The translations under genes were made by a program, and so were the position numbers. DNA of 20,001 nt. Origin: UBA1724 sp963611685. Lineage in GTDB: Bacteria; Verrucomicrobiota; Lentisphaeria; Oligosphaerales; Oligosphaeraceae. A model generated the notes under the pieces. The model worked only from the letters and a program-made list of their open reading frames with translations, made no database searches and was not told the origin of the DNA. Below, piece after piece: positions 6,537 to 12,836 of this stretch. Numbering within the stretch: the stretch's first letter is position 1; each line of letters begins with the position of its first letter. Where the stretch lies: positions 1 through 20,001 of the forward strand of contig CAVDSU010000027.1 in NCBI GenBank assembly GCA_963611685.1. Direction: 5' to 3'.

Positions 6537-7916
6537 TTATTCCGCAGATTTCTTCTTCGTGGGAGCAGCCGGGATGGTGGGAGTTGCCAGCTGCTCGGGG
6601 GTATAGATGGTGAAAAGGAGTTCGTGGAGGAGTCCGACCATGAAGACACGGGCCTCCAGGGAGCTCTGCACCTCTGCGAAATTGTCCTTGACCTCGTCCC
6701 AGAAAGCAGACATGTCGCCGTTCATGACCTCCAGGGTGTTGGACTTGGCGATCTTCTGGATGAGTGCGGTCTCGCCCTTGAGGAGTCTTTCCCAGAACTG
6801 GGGGAGGGTTCCCTCAATCGTGAGAGAGAGGTCTTCCTCGTAGTTGAGGCGCTTGACCATGCTGTTGAAATTCTTGCGGAGGGTGGGGGAGAGCTTGAGC
6901 TGGGAGCCCAGCTTCGCCCACTCCACGCGGGAGAGGAGCAGATCGACGAACTTCTGGGATTCGGCGAGCTTCTTGAGGGCGGCCTCCTTTTCCTCGGCGG
7001 CTTTCAGCGTGCGGTTGTCGGCGGCCTGGGAGTCGTGCTGGATCTGACGGTTCTCCTGGAGCTGCTTCTGGAATTTGTTCTGCCACTCGTTGACCTCCTC
7101 CTTCATGCGGGCCATCTCGGCCTGGAGACGCGTGGTGACGCGGTCGGCATTTTCGGAGGCGGAGGCGGCCTTCTTGGTGAGCTCCTCGGACTGGGAGGAG
7201 AGCAGCGCGGAGAGTCGCTTGGTCTCGGCGGAGGAGGACTGGAGCTTCTGGGTGACCGCATCCAGCTCGCCCTTCTGGGCGCGCAGCTGCTGGCGCAGAT
7301 TCTTGAGCTCGTTCTCCTGGCTCTGCTGCTGCGCACGGGCGCGCTCCAGCTCGGCCATGGCGGCGGATTCCTTCTTCTGGGAATCGGCGAGCTTCGCCTC
7401 CAGAGAGGCGACCTGCTCCAAAAGCTCGGCGGAACCCGCCTGCTGATTCAGGATCTGCTCGGCCTGCTCCTTGGAGAACTTCAGGGGAGAGAAGGCAAGC
7501 AGGATCTTCCAGACCTTCAGGTCCGAGACCTGGAAGAACTTCTGGAACATCTCGTCAGAGAGGACATAGTCCTCCTCGTTGAGCTTGTTCTCGGCGCGGT
7601 AGGCCTTGTATTCCTCGGACTTGAAGTAGTCCTCCAGCTTCTCGTGGATTTCCTTGTGGACGGGATACCAGGCGGCGAAGAGCGCGTTGCAGGTGGGGTC
7701 GGCGTAGTTGCCCTTCGCTGCCTCATTCTGGATCTGCTTCATGAGCCGGGGGCGCTGCTGGGGGTCCACCCGGTGCCCGCCGAAGGTGCAGATCTTCAGT
7801 AGCTGGGCATTGCTCGTGATGTACTGGCTGAGGGAGCGCCAGGGCAGTTCGGCCAGCATGGCCGAGAACAGGTCAGGAATGCTGACACCTTCGATTTTCT
7901 CGTTGTTTCCCAGCAT
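6537..7916 (-). CDS. Coiled-coil protein of unknown function (459 aa)
   Basis: I do not recognise a family. It has no signal peptide or membrane segment, so it is probably cytoplasmic. Residues 1-160 form a globular region with several Trp and Tyr (WRSLSQYI, FAAWYPVHKEIHEKLEDYF). Residues about 162-325 are a long Gln/Glu/Lys/Ala-rich coiled coil (for example LEAKLADSQKKESAAMAEL). Residues 330-440 form a second predicted helical domain, and the tail is Pro/Lys-rich (PAAPTKKKSAE). A scaffold or structural role fits the layout but is inference. The start at 7916 has an AAGGAG Shine-Dalgarno sequence that overlaps the end of the upstream 123-aa gene, only 7 bp away, so the two are likely translationally coupled and act together. 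The tRNA-Val promoter begins just after its stop. Confidence 0.85.
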   Translation of the reverse strand: MLGNNEKIEGVSIPDLFSAMLAELPWRSLSQYITSNAQLLKICTFGGHRVDPQQRPRLMKQIQNEAAKGNYADPTCNALFAAWYPVHKEIHEKLEDYFKSEEYKAYRAENKLNEEDYVLSDEMFQKFFQVSDLKVWKILLAFSPLKFSKEQAEQILNQQAGSAELLEQVASLEAKLADSQKKESAAMAELERARAQQQSQENELKNLRQQLRAQKGELDAVTQKLQSSSAETKRLSALLSSQSEELTKKAASASENADRVTTRLQAEMARMKEEVNEWQNKFQKQLQENRQIQHDSQAADNRTLKAAEEKEAALKKLAESQKFVDLLLSRVEWAKLGSQLKLSPTLRKNFNSMVKRLNYEEDLSLTIEGTLPQFWERLLKGETALIQKIAKSNTLEVMNGDMSAFWDEVKDNFAEVQSSLEARVFMVGLLHELLFTIYTPEQLATPTIPAAPTKKKSAE

Positions 7917-7923
7917 GCGGGAA

Positions 7924-8295
7924 TTACTCCTTATGGCTCAAGAGGGCTTCTGATTCGCGAATGAAGGCGGCGATCATCTGTCGCCGCAGAGAACGGTCGA
8001 TCTTGGGATAGATGGCGGCGATCGATGCCGCGTCGTCCTCCTGGCCCTCCTGGCGGAATTTTTCCATCGCCTGGAGGCAGAGGACGGAGGCCTGTCGCCA
8101 CTGGTTTTCCTGGCACGCGGCCACGATTTTGGCGACGGCTTCATCGAGGGGGCGTGCGGGGGCCTGCTCTGCGGCCTCCTGTCGCTGGCGCTCCCGTTCT
8201 AGCTCCCGTTCCCGCTTGCGCTTGGCCTTACGGTCCAGCAGCAGCTCGTCATCCTCGTCGTAGGCGTCGTCGTAGGTGAAGCGTTTCTTGCTCAT
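7924..8295 (-). CDS. Small charged helical protein of unknown function (123 aa)
   Basis: No family recognised. The N-terminus is acidic (DDAYDEDDELLLD, 9-21), followed by a very basic/acidic helix RKAKRKRERELERERQRQE (22-40) and an alpha-helical C-terminal half (50-120). The latter has regular hydrophobic spacing reminiscent of helical-repeat or adaptor proteins. No signal peptide is seen. I prefer the Met at 8295 (MSKKRFTYDD); an in-frame Met at 8379 would add 28 low-complexity residues. No Shine-Dalgarno sequence is visible; CTCTTTCTCCCCC lies upstream. It is the first gene of a two-gene unit with the 459-aa coiled-coil protein. A weak -35-like TTGACT lies at 8468-8473 (minus) without a good -10. 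Confidence 0.8.
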   Translation of the reverse strand: MSKKRFTYDDAYDEDDELLLDRKAKRKRERELERERQRQEAAEQAPARPLDEAVAKIVAACQENQWRQASVLCLQAMEKFRQEGQEDDAASIAAIYPKIDRSLRRQMIAAFIRESEALLSHKE

Positions 8296-8417
8296 GCAGG
8301 GGTCGGGGGAGAAAGAGAAATATCCTTTGGGAGCGGGGGGACAGCCGTGGGCGACACGCGCGTCGTGTCGGCGTCCCATAGTGGTTTTCCCTAGGCATGA
8401 CGGGCAGATAAGACGAA

Positions 8418-8457
8418 GCCGGCCGTGAGAGAAGGGCTTCTCCTTAACACAGCCGGC
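8418..8457 (-). other. Long hairpin between tRNA-Cys and the 123-aa gene
   Basis: GCCGGC at both ends (8418-8423, 8452-8457) continues into TGTG/CACG pairing (minus strand) and an inner GAGAAG/CTTCTC stem. No T tract follows, so it is not a standard terminator. It could end tRNA-Cys transcripts by another route or sit in the leader of the 123-aa gene. Confidence 0.6.
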
Positions 8458-8489
8458 CAGCGTTGCGAGTCAACCTCGGGGGAAAAATT

Positions 8490-8564
8490 TGGAGGCGCGA
8501 ATCGGATTCGGACCGATGAATAAAGGTTTTGCAGACCTTCGCCTTACCACTTGGCTATCGCGCC
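8490..8564 (-). tRNA. tRNA-Cys (anticodon GCA)
   Basis: Acceptor GGCGCGA/TCGCGCC pairs fully, the discriminator is T (U73, typical of tRNA-Cys) and CCA is encoded (8490-8492). The anticodon stem AAGGT/ACCTT flanks CTGCAAA, giving GCA. The T-stem ATCGG/CCGAT is perfect, but the T-loop is TCCGAAT, with C at position 55, as in the tRNA-Val of this window. Confidence 0.96.
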
Positions 8565-8582
8565 TTGAAAAACACGGCGGTT

Positions 8583-8610
8583 ACTTTAACCGCAGTTCCA
8601 CGGTTTGCAA
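8583..8610 (-). promoter_or_regulatory. Promoter of tRNA-Cys with overlapping palindrome
   Basis: On the minus strand, TTGCAA (8605-8610), a 16-bp spacer, then TAAAGT (8583-8588), 18 bp before the tRNA. The -35 lies inside the perfect 14-bp palindrome CGGTTTGCAAACCG (8601-8614), which could be an operator. It shares the 16-bp spacing and the (T/A)AGTAACC context with the tRNA-Val promoter. Confidence 0.65.
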
Positions 8611-8631
8611 ACCGCATGCGGGGGGATTCAT

Positions 8632-9064
8632 GAAAAAAAGGAGGAAGGAGGAAGGAGCCCGCCTTCGCCAAGGCTACGGCGGGTCTGCGAGAAGTCCGTC
8701 CAGGGGGTCGCAGGCGAAACCCCGCGCCGGAATTACCCCGGCGCGTGCGCCAAGCGGCGCCCGAATTGGCGCCGCAAATCCCGCCGATAGGCGGAAGAGC
8801 GCCCGCGGCACCGCATAAACTAGCCACTAGCGGCTAGCTGCTAATTCGGCCGGGGTTTCGCGGGCGAAACCCCGCGCCGGAATCAACCCGGCGCGTGCGC
8901 CAAGCGGCGCCCGAATTGGCGCCGCAAATCCCGCCGGCAGGCGGAAGAGCGCCCGCGGCACCGCATAAACTAGCCACTAGCCACTGGCGGCTAGCTACGA
9001 ATTCGGGGCGAGCAGCCCCTCCGTCCTTTGGTTGGCATTCGGCCAGGGAAGAGCCGTGTTGGGG
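8632..9064 (-). repeat. Intergenic hairpin element upstream of tRNA-Cys
   Basis: Fills the gap between the TMEM43-like gene and tRNA-Cys; I see no gene in it. It ends (minus sense) in CCTCCTTCCTCC and T7, as before protein genes. It carries H1 (8658-8683), an imperfect H2, H3 GCGCCGG/CCGGCGC and H4 GCGGCGCC-CGAATT-GGCGCCGC (8754-8775). H2-H4 occur twice through an internal 150-bp duplication. The right end shares CCAAAGGACGG and CTTCCCT(G/A)GCC blocks (minus sense) with the copies at 12.8 and 15.0 kb. Confidence 0.8.
8701..9000 (-). repeat. 150-bp tandem duplication inside the hairpin element
   Basis: Two units offset by exactly 150 bp (for example the GAAACCCC run starting at 8716 and again at 8866), nearly identical from the H2 hairpin through CACCGCATAAACTAGCCACTAG. 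They differ at the H3 loop (ATTACC versus ATCAAC), at CCGATAGG versus CCGGCAGG, and in the TAGCCACTAG-rich tail. Confidence 0.9.
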
Positions 9065-10267
9065 CTAGTTCGCCTTTGGCTTCAAGCCCGCGTACGCCTT
9101 CTTGAGGCCGAAGATTGCGGCGATGGTGGCGATGATCAGGATGACTGCCAAGACGGGGCGGTAGGCGAGCCATGCCACTGCGATGACGACGAGGGAGATG
9201 GGCAATGCCAGGAGGAAGGAGATGATGCCGGTGCCGGTTCCGACCATTCGTCCCAGGAAGGGCAGGACGCTGGCGAGGACCTGTATGGGTCGGAAGATTG
9301 CCTGGAATCCGGCGAAGATCAGGAAGAATCCGAGGAGTCGGAGGAACCAGGCGATCATGCTGTTGGTGCTCTGCGCGGTCGCGAACATTTCGTCGGCGGT
9401 GTGGATGCCGTCGAACTGGAGCGCGACGGTGCCGGTCTTTGCCTGATAGGGAGCGAAGGAGTCGCCCTTCTGGACATAGACCAGGGAGATGTCGTGGGAT
9501 TCCACCAGTCGGAAGGTGACCTTCAGGTCGCCGATTTGGGGGGCAGTGGAGGCATCGGCCTCAGTGACGTCCTCGGCGGCGTCCTTGGTTTTTACGGAGA
9601 AGTAGATTTCGTTATTGTTGGTGGTGGGGGCGTTGTAGCGTGCCAGGAGTTCGGCGGGCATCGTGGGGACCTGGTAGGCAGCGGGGAGGGCGAGGGGCTT
9701 TTCCTGTCCCAGGGCGTTGATCTGTGTTTCGGTGAGTCGGAAGGCTCCCACATTGACGGTCTTGGGGAGGCTCTTGCGGGACTTTATGAGCCAGAGGGTG
9801 GGGTTGTCGTGTCCGGGCTCCTGGAAGTCCTTGGAGTCGATGGGGTTGGAGGACCAGACCTTTTCGTAGTCGTAGGTGGTGGTGGTTTCCACGGAGCCGC
9901 CGATCTTCTCTTCCTCGGTGGTCTCGGTGGTCTCCTGCCACTGGTACATCTGGACTTCGCGGACCAGTCGGAGGGCGCCGGGCAGCTCGATGGCGAATTC
10001 GGCATCGCGGAGGGTCTCCTGGGTGGTGGCCTTCGCGCTGAGGTGGATGAGCTTTCCTTCGTTCTGGGAATCCACGGCGTCTGCGGAGACGGGGATCACG
10101 TTGTTGGCGCCTTCCTTGAGCGCCTTGTAGCGCTTGACGGTGCGTCCCTCGTTCCACCAGAGCAAGCCGATGCCCAGGAGGATCAGGAGGATTCCGGTGA
10201 AGACGCCCTTGATGGCGCCGCCTAGGCGGGAGCCGTAGCCGGTGGTGGATTTGACAGTGACTGCCAT
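9065..10267 (-). CDS. TMEM43 (LUMA/DUF1625) family membrane protein (400 aa)
   Basis: Bacterial relative of eukaryotic TMEM43; the bacterial role is unknown. Seen: an N-terminal membrane segment (about 22-38) ending in the characteristic GLLWWNEGR motif, a large soluble domain (about 45-300) rich in beta strand that should face the periplasm or a membrane compartment, then three closely spaced C-terminal membrane segments (about 303-323, 344-368, 370-388) and a short basic tail. This order matches the family. It has no cleavable signal. The gene follows the DUF4838 array by 55 bp on the same strand, so it may be its last cistron. AGGA about 13 bp upstream of the start is at best a weak ribosome-binding site. 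The stop codon (in AACTAGCC) abuts the repeat element. Confidence 0.85.
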   Translation of the reverse strand: MAVTVKSTTGYGSRLGGAIKGVFTGILLILLGIGLLWWNEGRTVKRYKALKEGANNVIPVSADAVDSQNEGKLIHLSAKATTQETLRDAEFAIELPGALRLVREVQMYQWQETTETTEEEKIGGSVETTTTYDYEKVWSSNPIDSKDFQEPGHDNPTLWLIKSRKSLPKTVNVGAFRLTETQINALGQEKPLALPAAYQVPTMPAELLARYNAPTTNNNEIYFSVKTKDAAEDVTEADASTAPQIGDLKVTFRLVESHDISLVYVQKGDSFAPYQAKTGTVALQFDGIHTADEMFATAQSTNSMIAWFLRLLGFFLIFAGFQAIFRPIQVLASVLPFLGRMVGTGTGIISFLLALPISLVVIAVAWLAYRPVLAVILIIATIAAIFGLKKAYAGLKPKAN

Positions 10268-10322
10268 GGTGAGGAATTCCTATGTTTGGGTGAGTGGATT
10301 GGGGGGGGAAAAAAGCGGAATT

Positions 10323-12641
10323 TTATTTTTGGGGGACCACGGGATTTCCGGCGGCGTCAACGGGGTTCACGATGAAGAACTGGTCGATCCAGATGCGTTC
10401 GATGGTGTTGTTGACGACGGGGGCGATGTAGAAGTAGGAGCATTTGTTGAGGTTTGTGTTTCCCACGTAGACCACCTTGTAATCCTTTCCGACCAGCGCG
10501 GCGGCGTCGGCATTGGCGTAGTTGGGGCCGTCGGGGTAGTTTCCGCAGGTGAATGCGCTTCCGGCGGGCGTTTTGCCGGATTTTGCGTCTGCGCGGATGG
10601 TGAGGTAGACGTCGCAGTATCCGTTGGGGAGTTTCTTGGGCTGGACGAACCAGGCGTTGTGGATGTTCGGCATGGTGAATGCCTTTGCGCCGTCGGCAGC
10701 GGGGTCGTCGGCGAGCTCGAGGGTGCTGCGGTCAAGGACCGTGGCGGGGGCTCCCATGTCCTCGATATTCCAGCCGTAGACGGCGCCCAGTCCCTGGAGC
10801 TCGGCGGGGATCCTGGTGGTCTGGGGGATGTCGGGGAGGATCAGCATGGCATTGAAGGCGCCGCGGCGCCGTGCGAGCCAGTCCTTCACGGTGGTCTTGC
10901 CGCCTTCGCAGAGGCCGGTGACGCCATTTGCGTCCAGGGTGGCCTCGCACCAGTCGACGAGCGCATTGGCGTCCGCTTGGCGCAGCGGCTCCAGTCGGTC
11001 GTGGGGTGCGGGTGTGAGCAGGTCGCAGCGTTCCAGGAGATTCATGGTGATGGGGAGGGCGGCGAGGGCCATGCGGGGTCCGTAGACCGTGTCGTTCTGG
11101 AGGGCGGTGACGCCGTCGTAGACGCGTTTCCAGAGGCCGGCCAGCGCTTCGTCGGAGAGCCAGCTGCCGGTGTGTTCCGCGTAGCAGGTGTCCTTTGCGT
11201 CGGGGGTGTTTTGTGCGAGGGTGGTGATGGTGTCCAAGTAGTCCCGGACGTAGGGCTTTGCGGGACCATAGAAGTGCGTCAGGAATTCCTCGACGAGGGC
11301 GTCTTGGTCGGCCTGGGGATCCCAGTTCAGGCGGCTGAGGACGTATGCGCGCAGATCGGCGAGGTCGGCGGCGGGTCCGCAGGCGTCGTGTGCGCCCTGT
11401 TGGAAGAGGTTGATGGCGTTGCACTCCTGGAAGAGCCGGGTATCCTGGGAGAAGTTATGGAAGTTCGGATGTGGCAGGTAGTATTTCGTGAAGTCCGTGT
11501 AGTAGTTCCAGATGAGCATCTGGGGCGCCACGGTCTTCCAGACGAGCAGCTCCTGGAAGAGCGCGTCGTTCTGGGGGGATTCCAGGGGGAAGAAGGAGCG
11601 CGCCTCGATGGTGCAGTAGCGGATGGCCACGTTGGGGCGGGGCATGACGGACTGGGGGGGCTGGCGGGTGTAGTTGTACGCCAGGGTGTCCACGTAGACT
11701 CCGGGGAACTCCTTCGCCACCGCGTCGGCCACCTGGTTGACGCAGTCCAACAACAGGTCGGTCTGGTTGCCGTGGGCGTCCACGAAGGCATTGCAGGCGT
11801 CGCACTGGCAGAATCTCACGTTGTCGTTCTGGGAGAGGGTGATGAAGTGGCTTTTTCCGCCGTCTTTCCGGAGGGCCTCCAGGACCTTCCGCGTGAGCTC
11901 CTGGCGCATTTCCTGGTTGGTGAGGCAGGGCTGGCTCTGGTGGCCGGCGAGACGCATGCCGTCGCGAAGCGCGAACCACTCGGGATGCTGCTCGAAATAC
12001 TCTTCGGTGAGGAGCTGGTTCATGCTGTGGCAGAAGAGGATAATGCTGTCCAGCCCGCCCCAGGCGGCGTCGGGCTCCCTCCAATTCCCCAGGAAGTTGT
12101 TTCGGGTCTTTGCGAGGAATTCAGCGGGGGCCTGGGTGATGCTCTGCGTCAGGACCACGCGGGTGATGAATTGCGGGGCATAGCGGTGGGCGGTGCCTTT
12201 GGGGGGCAGCGTGAGCGCTCCGCTGGTCTTGGGGAGCCATTCGCAGTCCGCCGTGAGAAAGCGCACGCCGTATTCCCTCTCGAGCAACTCGAAGACCGAG
12301 TAAAGGACGCCGCGGGGACCCTCGCCGGCAATCCACAACACGCCCTGGGAGTCCACTTTGTAGAGGACTTCGTCGGGACGCAGATCCGACCAGGCCGACA
12401 GCCCCAGCGCCTGGAGGGACTCCGGGGTGCGTCCGACGCAGATGTCGCCTGCCTTGGCACCGGCGTGCCCGTCCTGCAATAGCACGGCATCCAGGGGCTC
12501 GCCGCTTAAGAGCGGCAGATACTTTTGCAGCTGCTCACCGGCCGTGCGCTCGTGTGCTGCGGGCGTCGTGGGCAGGTGTATGTCCATGGCGCACAGGGAG
12601 AAGGAGAGGGCAAGGGCTAGGGCTAGGAAGAGGGAACGCAT
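10323..12641 (-). CDS. DUF4838 glycosidase-like secreted protein, copy 1 (772 aa)
   Basis: Member of DUF4838, a TIM-barrel family with an N-terminal domain like that of GH67/GH20 enzymes; its activity is not established. Seen: Sec signal peptide (about 1-18, LALALALSFSLCA), an alpha/beta domain with AGEQLQKYL and YGVRF (20-150), and a barrel region (about 155-470) with SQNDNVRFCQCDAC (Cys278, 280, 283), IRYCTIEA and YYLPHPNFH. A helical region follows, then a C-terminal beta-rich domain (about 610-772), probably carbohydrate-binding or accessory. I start at 12641 (MRSLFL), the first Met that gives a clean signal peptide; the frame is open further up only through repeat DNA. The leader ends in CCTTCCTCCTTTTT, with no Shine-Dalgarno sequence. 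It is the most diverged of the four copies and lies 55 bp before the TMEM43-like gene. Confidence 0.85.
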   Translation of the reverse strand: MRSLFLALALALSFSLCAMDIHLPTTPAAHERTAGEQLQKYLPLLSGEPLDAVLLQDGHAGAKAGDICVGRTPESLQALGLSAWSDLRPDEVLYKVDSQGVLWIAGEGPRGVLYSVFELLEREYGVRFLTADCEWLPKTSGALTLPPKGTAHRYAPQFITRVVLTQSITQAPAEFLAKTRNNFLGNWREPDAAWGGLDSIILFCHSMNQLLTEEYFEQHPEWFALRDGMRLAGHQSQPCLTNQEMRQELTRKVLEALRKDGGKSHFITLSQNDNVRFCQCDACNAFVDAHGNQTDLLLDCVNQVADAVAKEFPGVYVDTLAYNYTRQPPQSVMPRPNVAIRYCTIEARSFFPLESPQNDALFQELLVWKTVAPQMLIWNYYTDFTKYYLPHPNFHNFSQDTRLFQECNAINLFQQGAHDACGPAADLADLRAYVLSRLNWDPQADQDALVEEFLTHFYGPAKPYVRDYLDTITTLAQNTPDAKDTCYAEHTGSWLSDEALAGLWKRVYDGVTALQNDTVYGPRMALAALPITMNLLERCDLLTPAPHDRLEPLRQADANALVDWCEATLDANGVTGLCEGGKTTVKDWLARRRGAFNAMLILPDIPQTTRIPAELQGLGAVYGWNIEDMGAPATVLDRSTLELADDPAADGAKAFTMPNIHNAWFVQPKKLPNGYCDVYLTIRADAKSGKTPAGSAFTCGNYPDGPNYANADAAALVGKDYKVVYVGNTNLNKCSYFYIAPVVNNTIERIWIDQFFIVNPVDAAGNPVVPQK

Positions 12642-12836
12642 AGTTGTTTGAAAAAGGAGGAAGGAGCCCGCCTTCGCCAAGGCTACGGCGGGCCTGCAAG
12701 AGATTTGGCCAGGGTTTCGCAGGGCGAAACCCCGCGCCGACAACCGTCGCGTGCGCCAAGCGGCGCCAAAGTGCGCCGCAAACAAGTCAGGGGTATGGGG
12801 GCGGCAGCCTCCCGTCCTTTCGCTGTTTCTGTTTGG
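12642..12836 (-). repeat. Intergenic hairpin element between DUF4838 copies 2 and 1
   Basis: The whole 195-bp gap is the element. It carries H1 (12667-12692), H2 with a changed loop (12714-12731), a degraded H3, H4 GCGGCGC-CAAAGT-GCGCCGC (12760-12779) and the right-end block AAAGGACGGGAGGCTGCCGC (minus sense). It starts right at the stop codon of copy 2 (CACTAGCC) and ends 12 bp before the start of copy 1 with CCTTCCTCCTTTTT. Confidence 0.8.

Noticed and set aside
6624..7802. A 392-codon Leu/Gly-rich plus-strand frame that could suggest a leucine-rich repeat protein.
   Set aside because: It is the antisense of the coiled-coil gene; the periodic Leu and Gly come from the heptad codons on the other strand.
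8632..9000. Possible CRISPR array, because of repeated blocks.
   Set aside because: Repeat units are 150 bp with no short regular repeats, no unique spacers and no cas genes nearby.
10242..12482. A 746-codon plus-strand frame opposite DUF4838 copy 1; similar 685- and 687-codon frames lie opposite copies 3 and 4 (15096-17153, 17548-19611).
   Set aside because: They mirror the minus-strand genes and are Gly/Val/Glu-rich without recognisable domains. GC-rich codon use leaves few antisense stops, and paralogy makes them look conserved.
12653..12666. GGAGGAAGGAG on the plus strand as a Shine-Dalgarno sequence for a plus-strand gene.
   Set aside because: No plausible plus-strand coding frame follows; the purine tract is the complement of the pyrimidine tract ahead of the minus-strand gene.
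10323..12785. Longer start for DUF4838 copy 1 at 12785.
   Set aside because: The extra 48 residues are translated repeat element, and a normal signal peptide begins at 12641.
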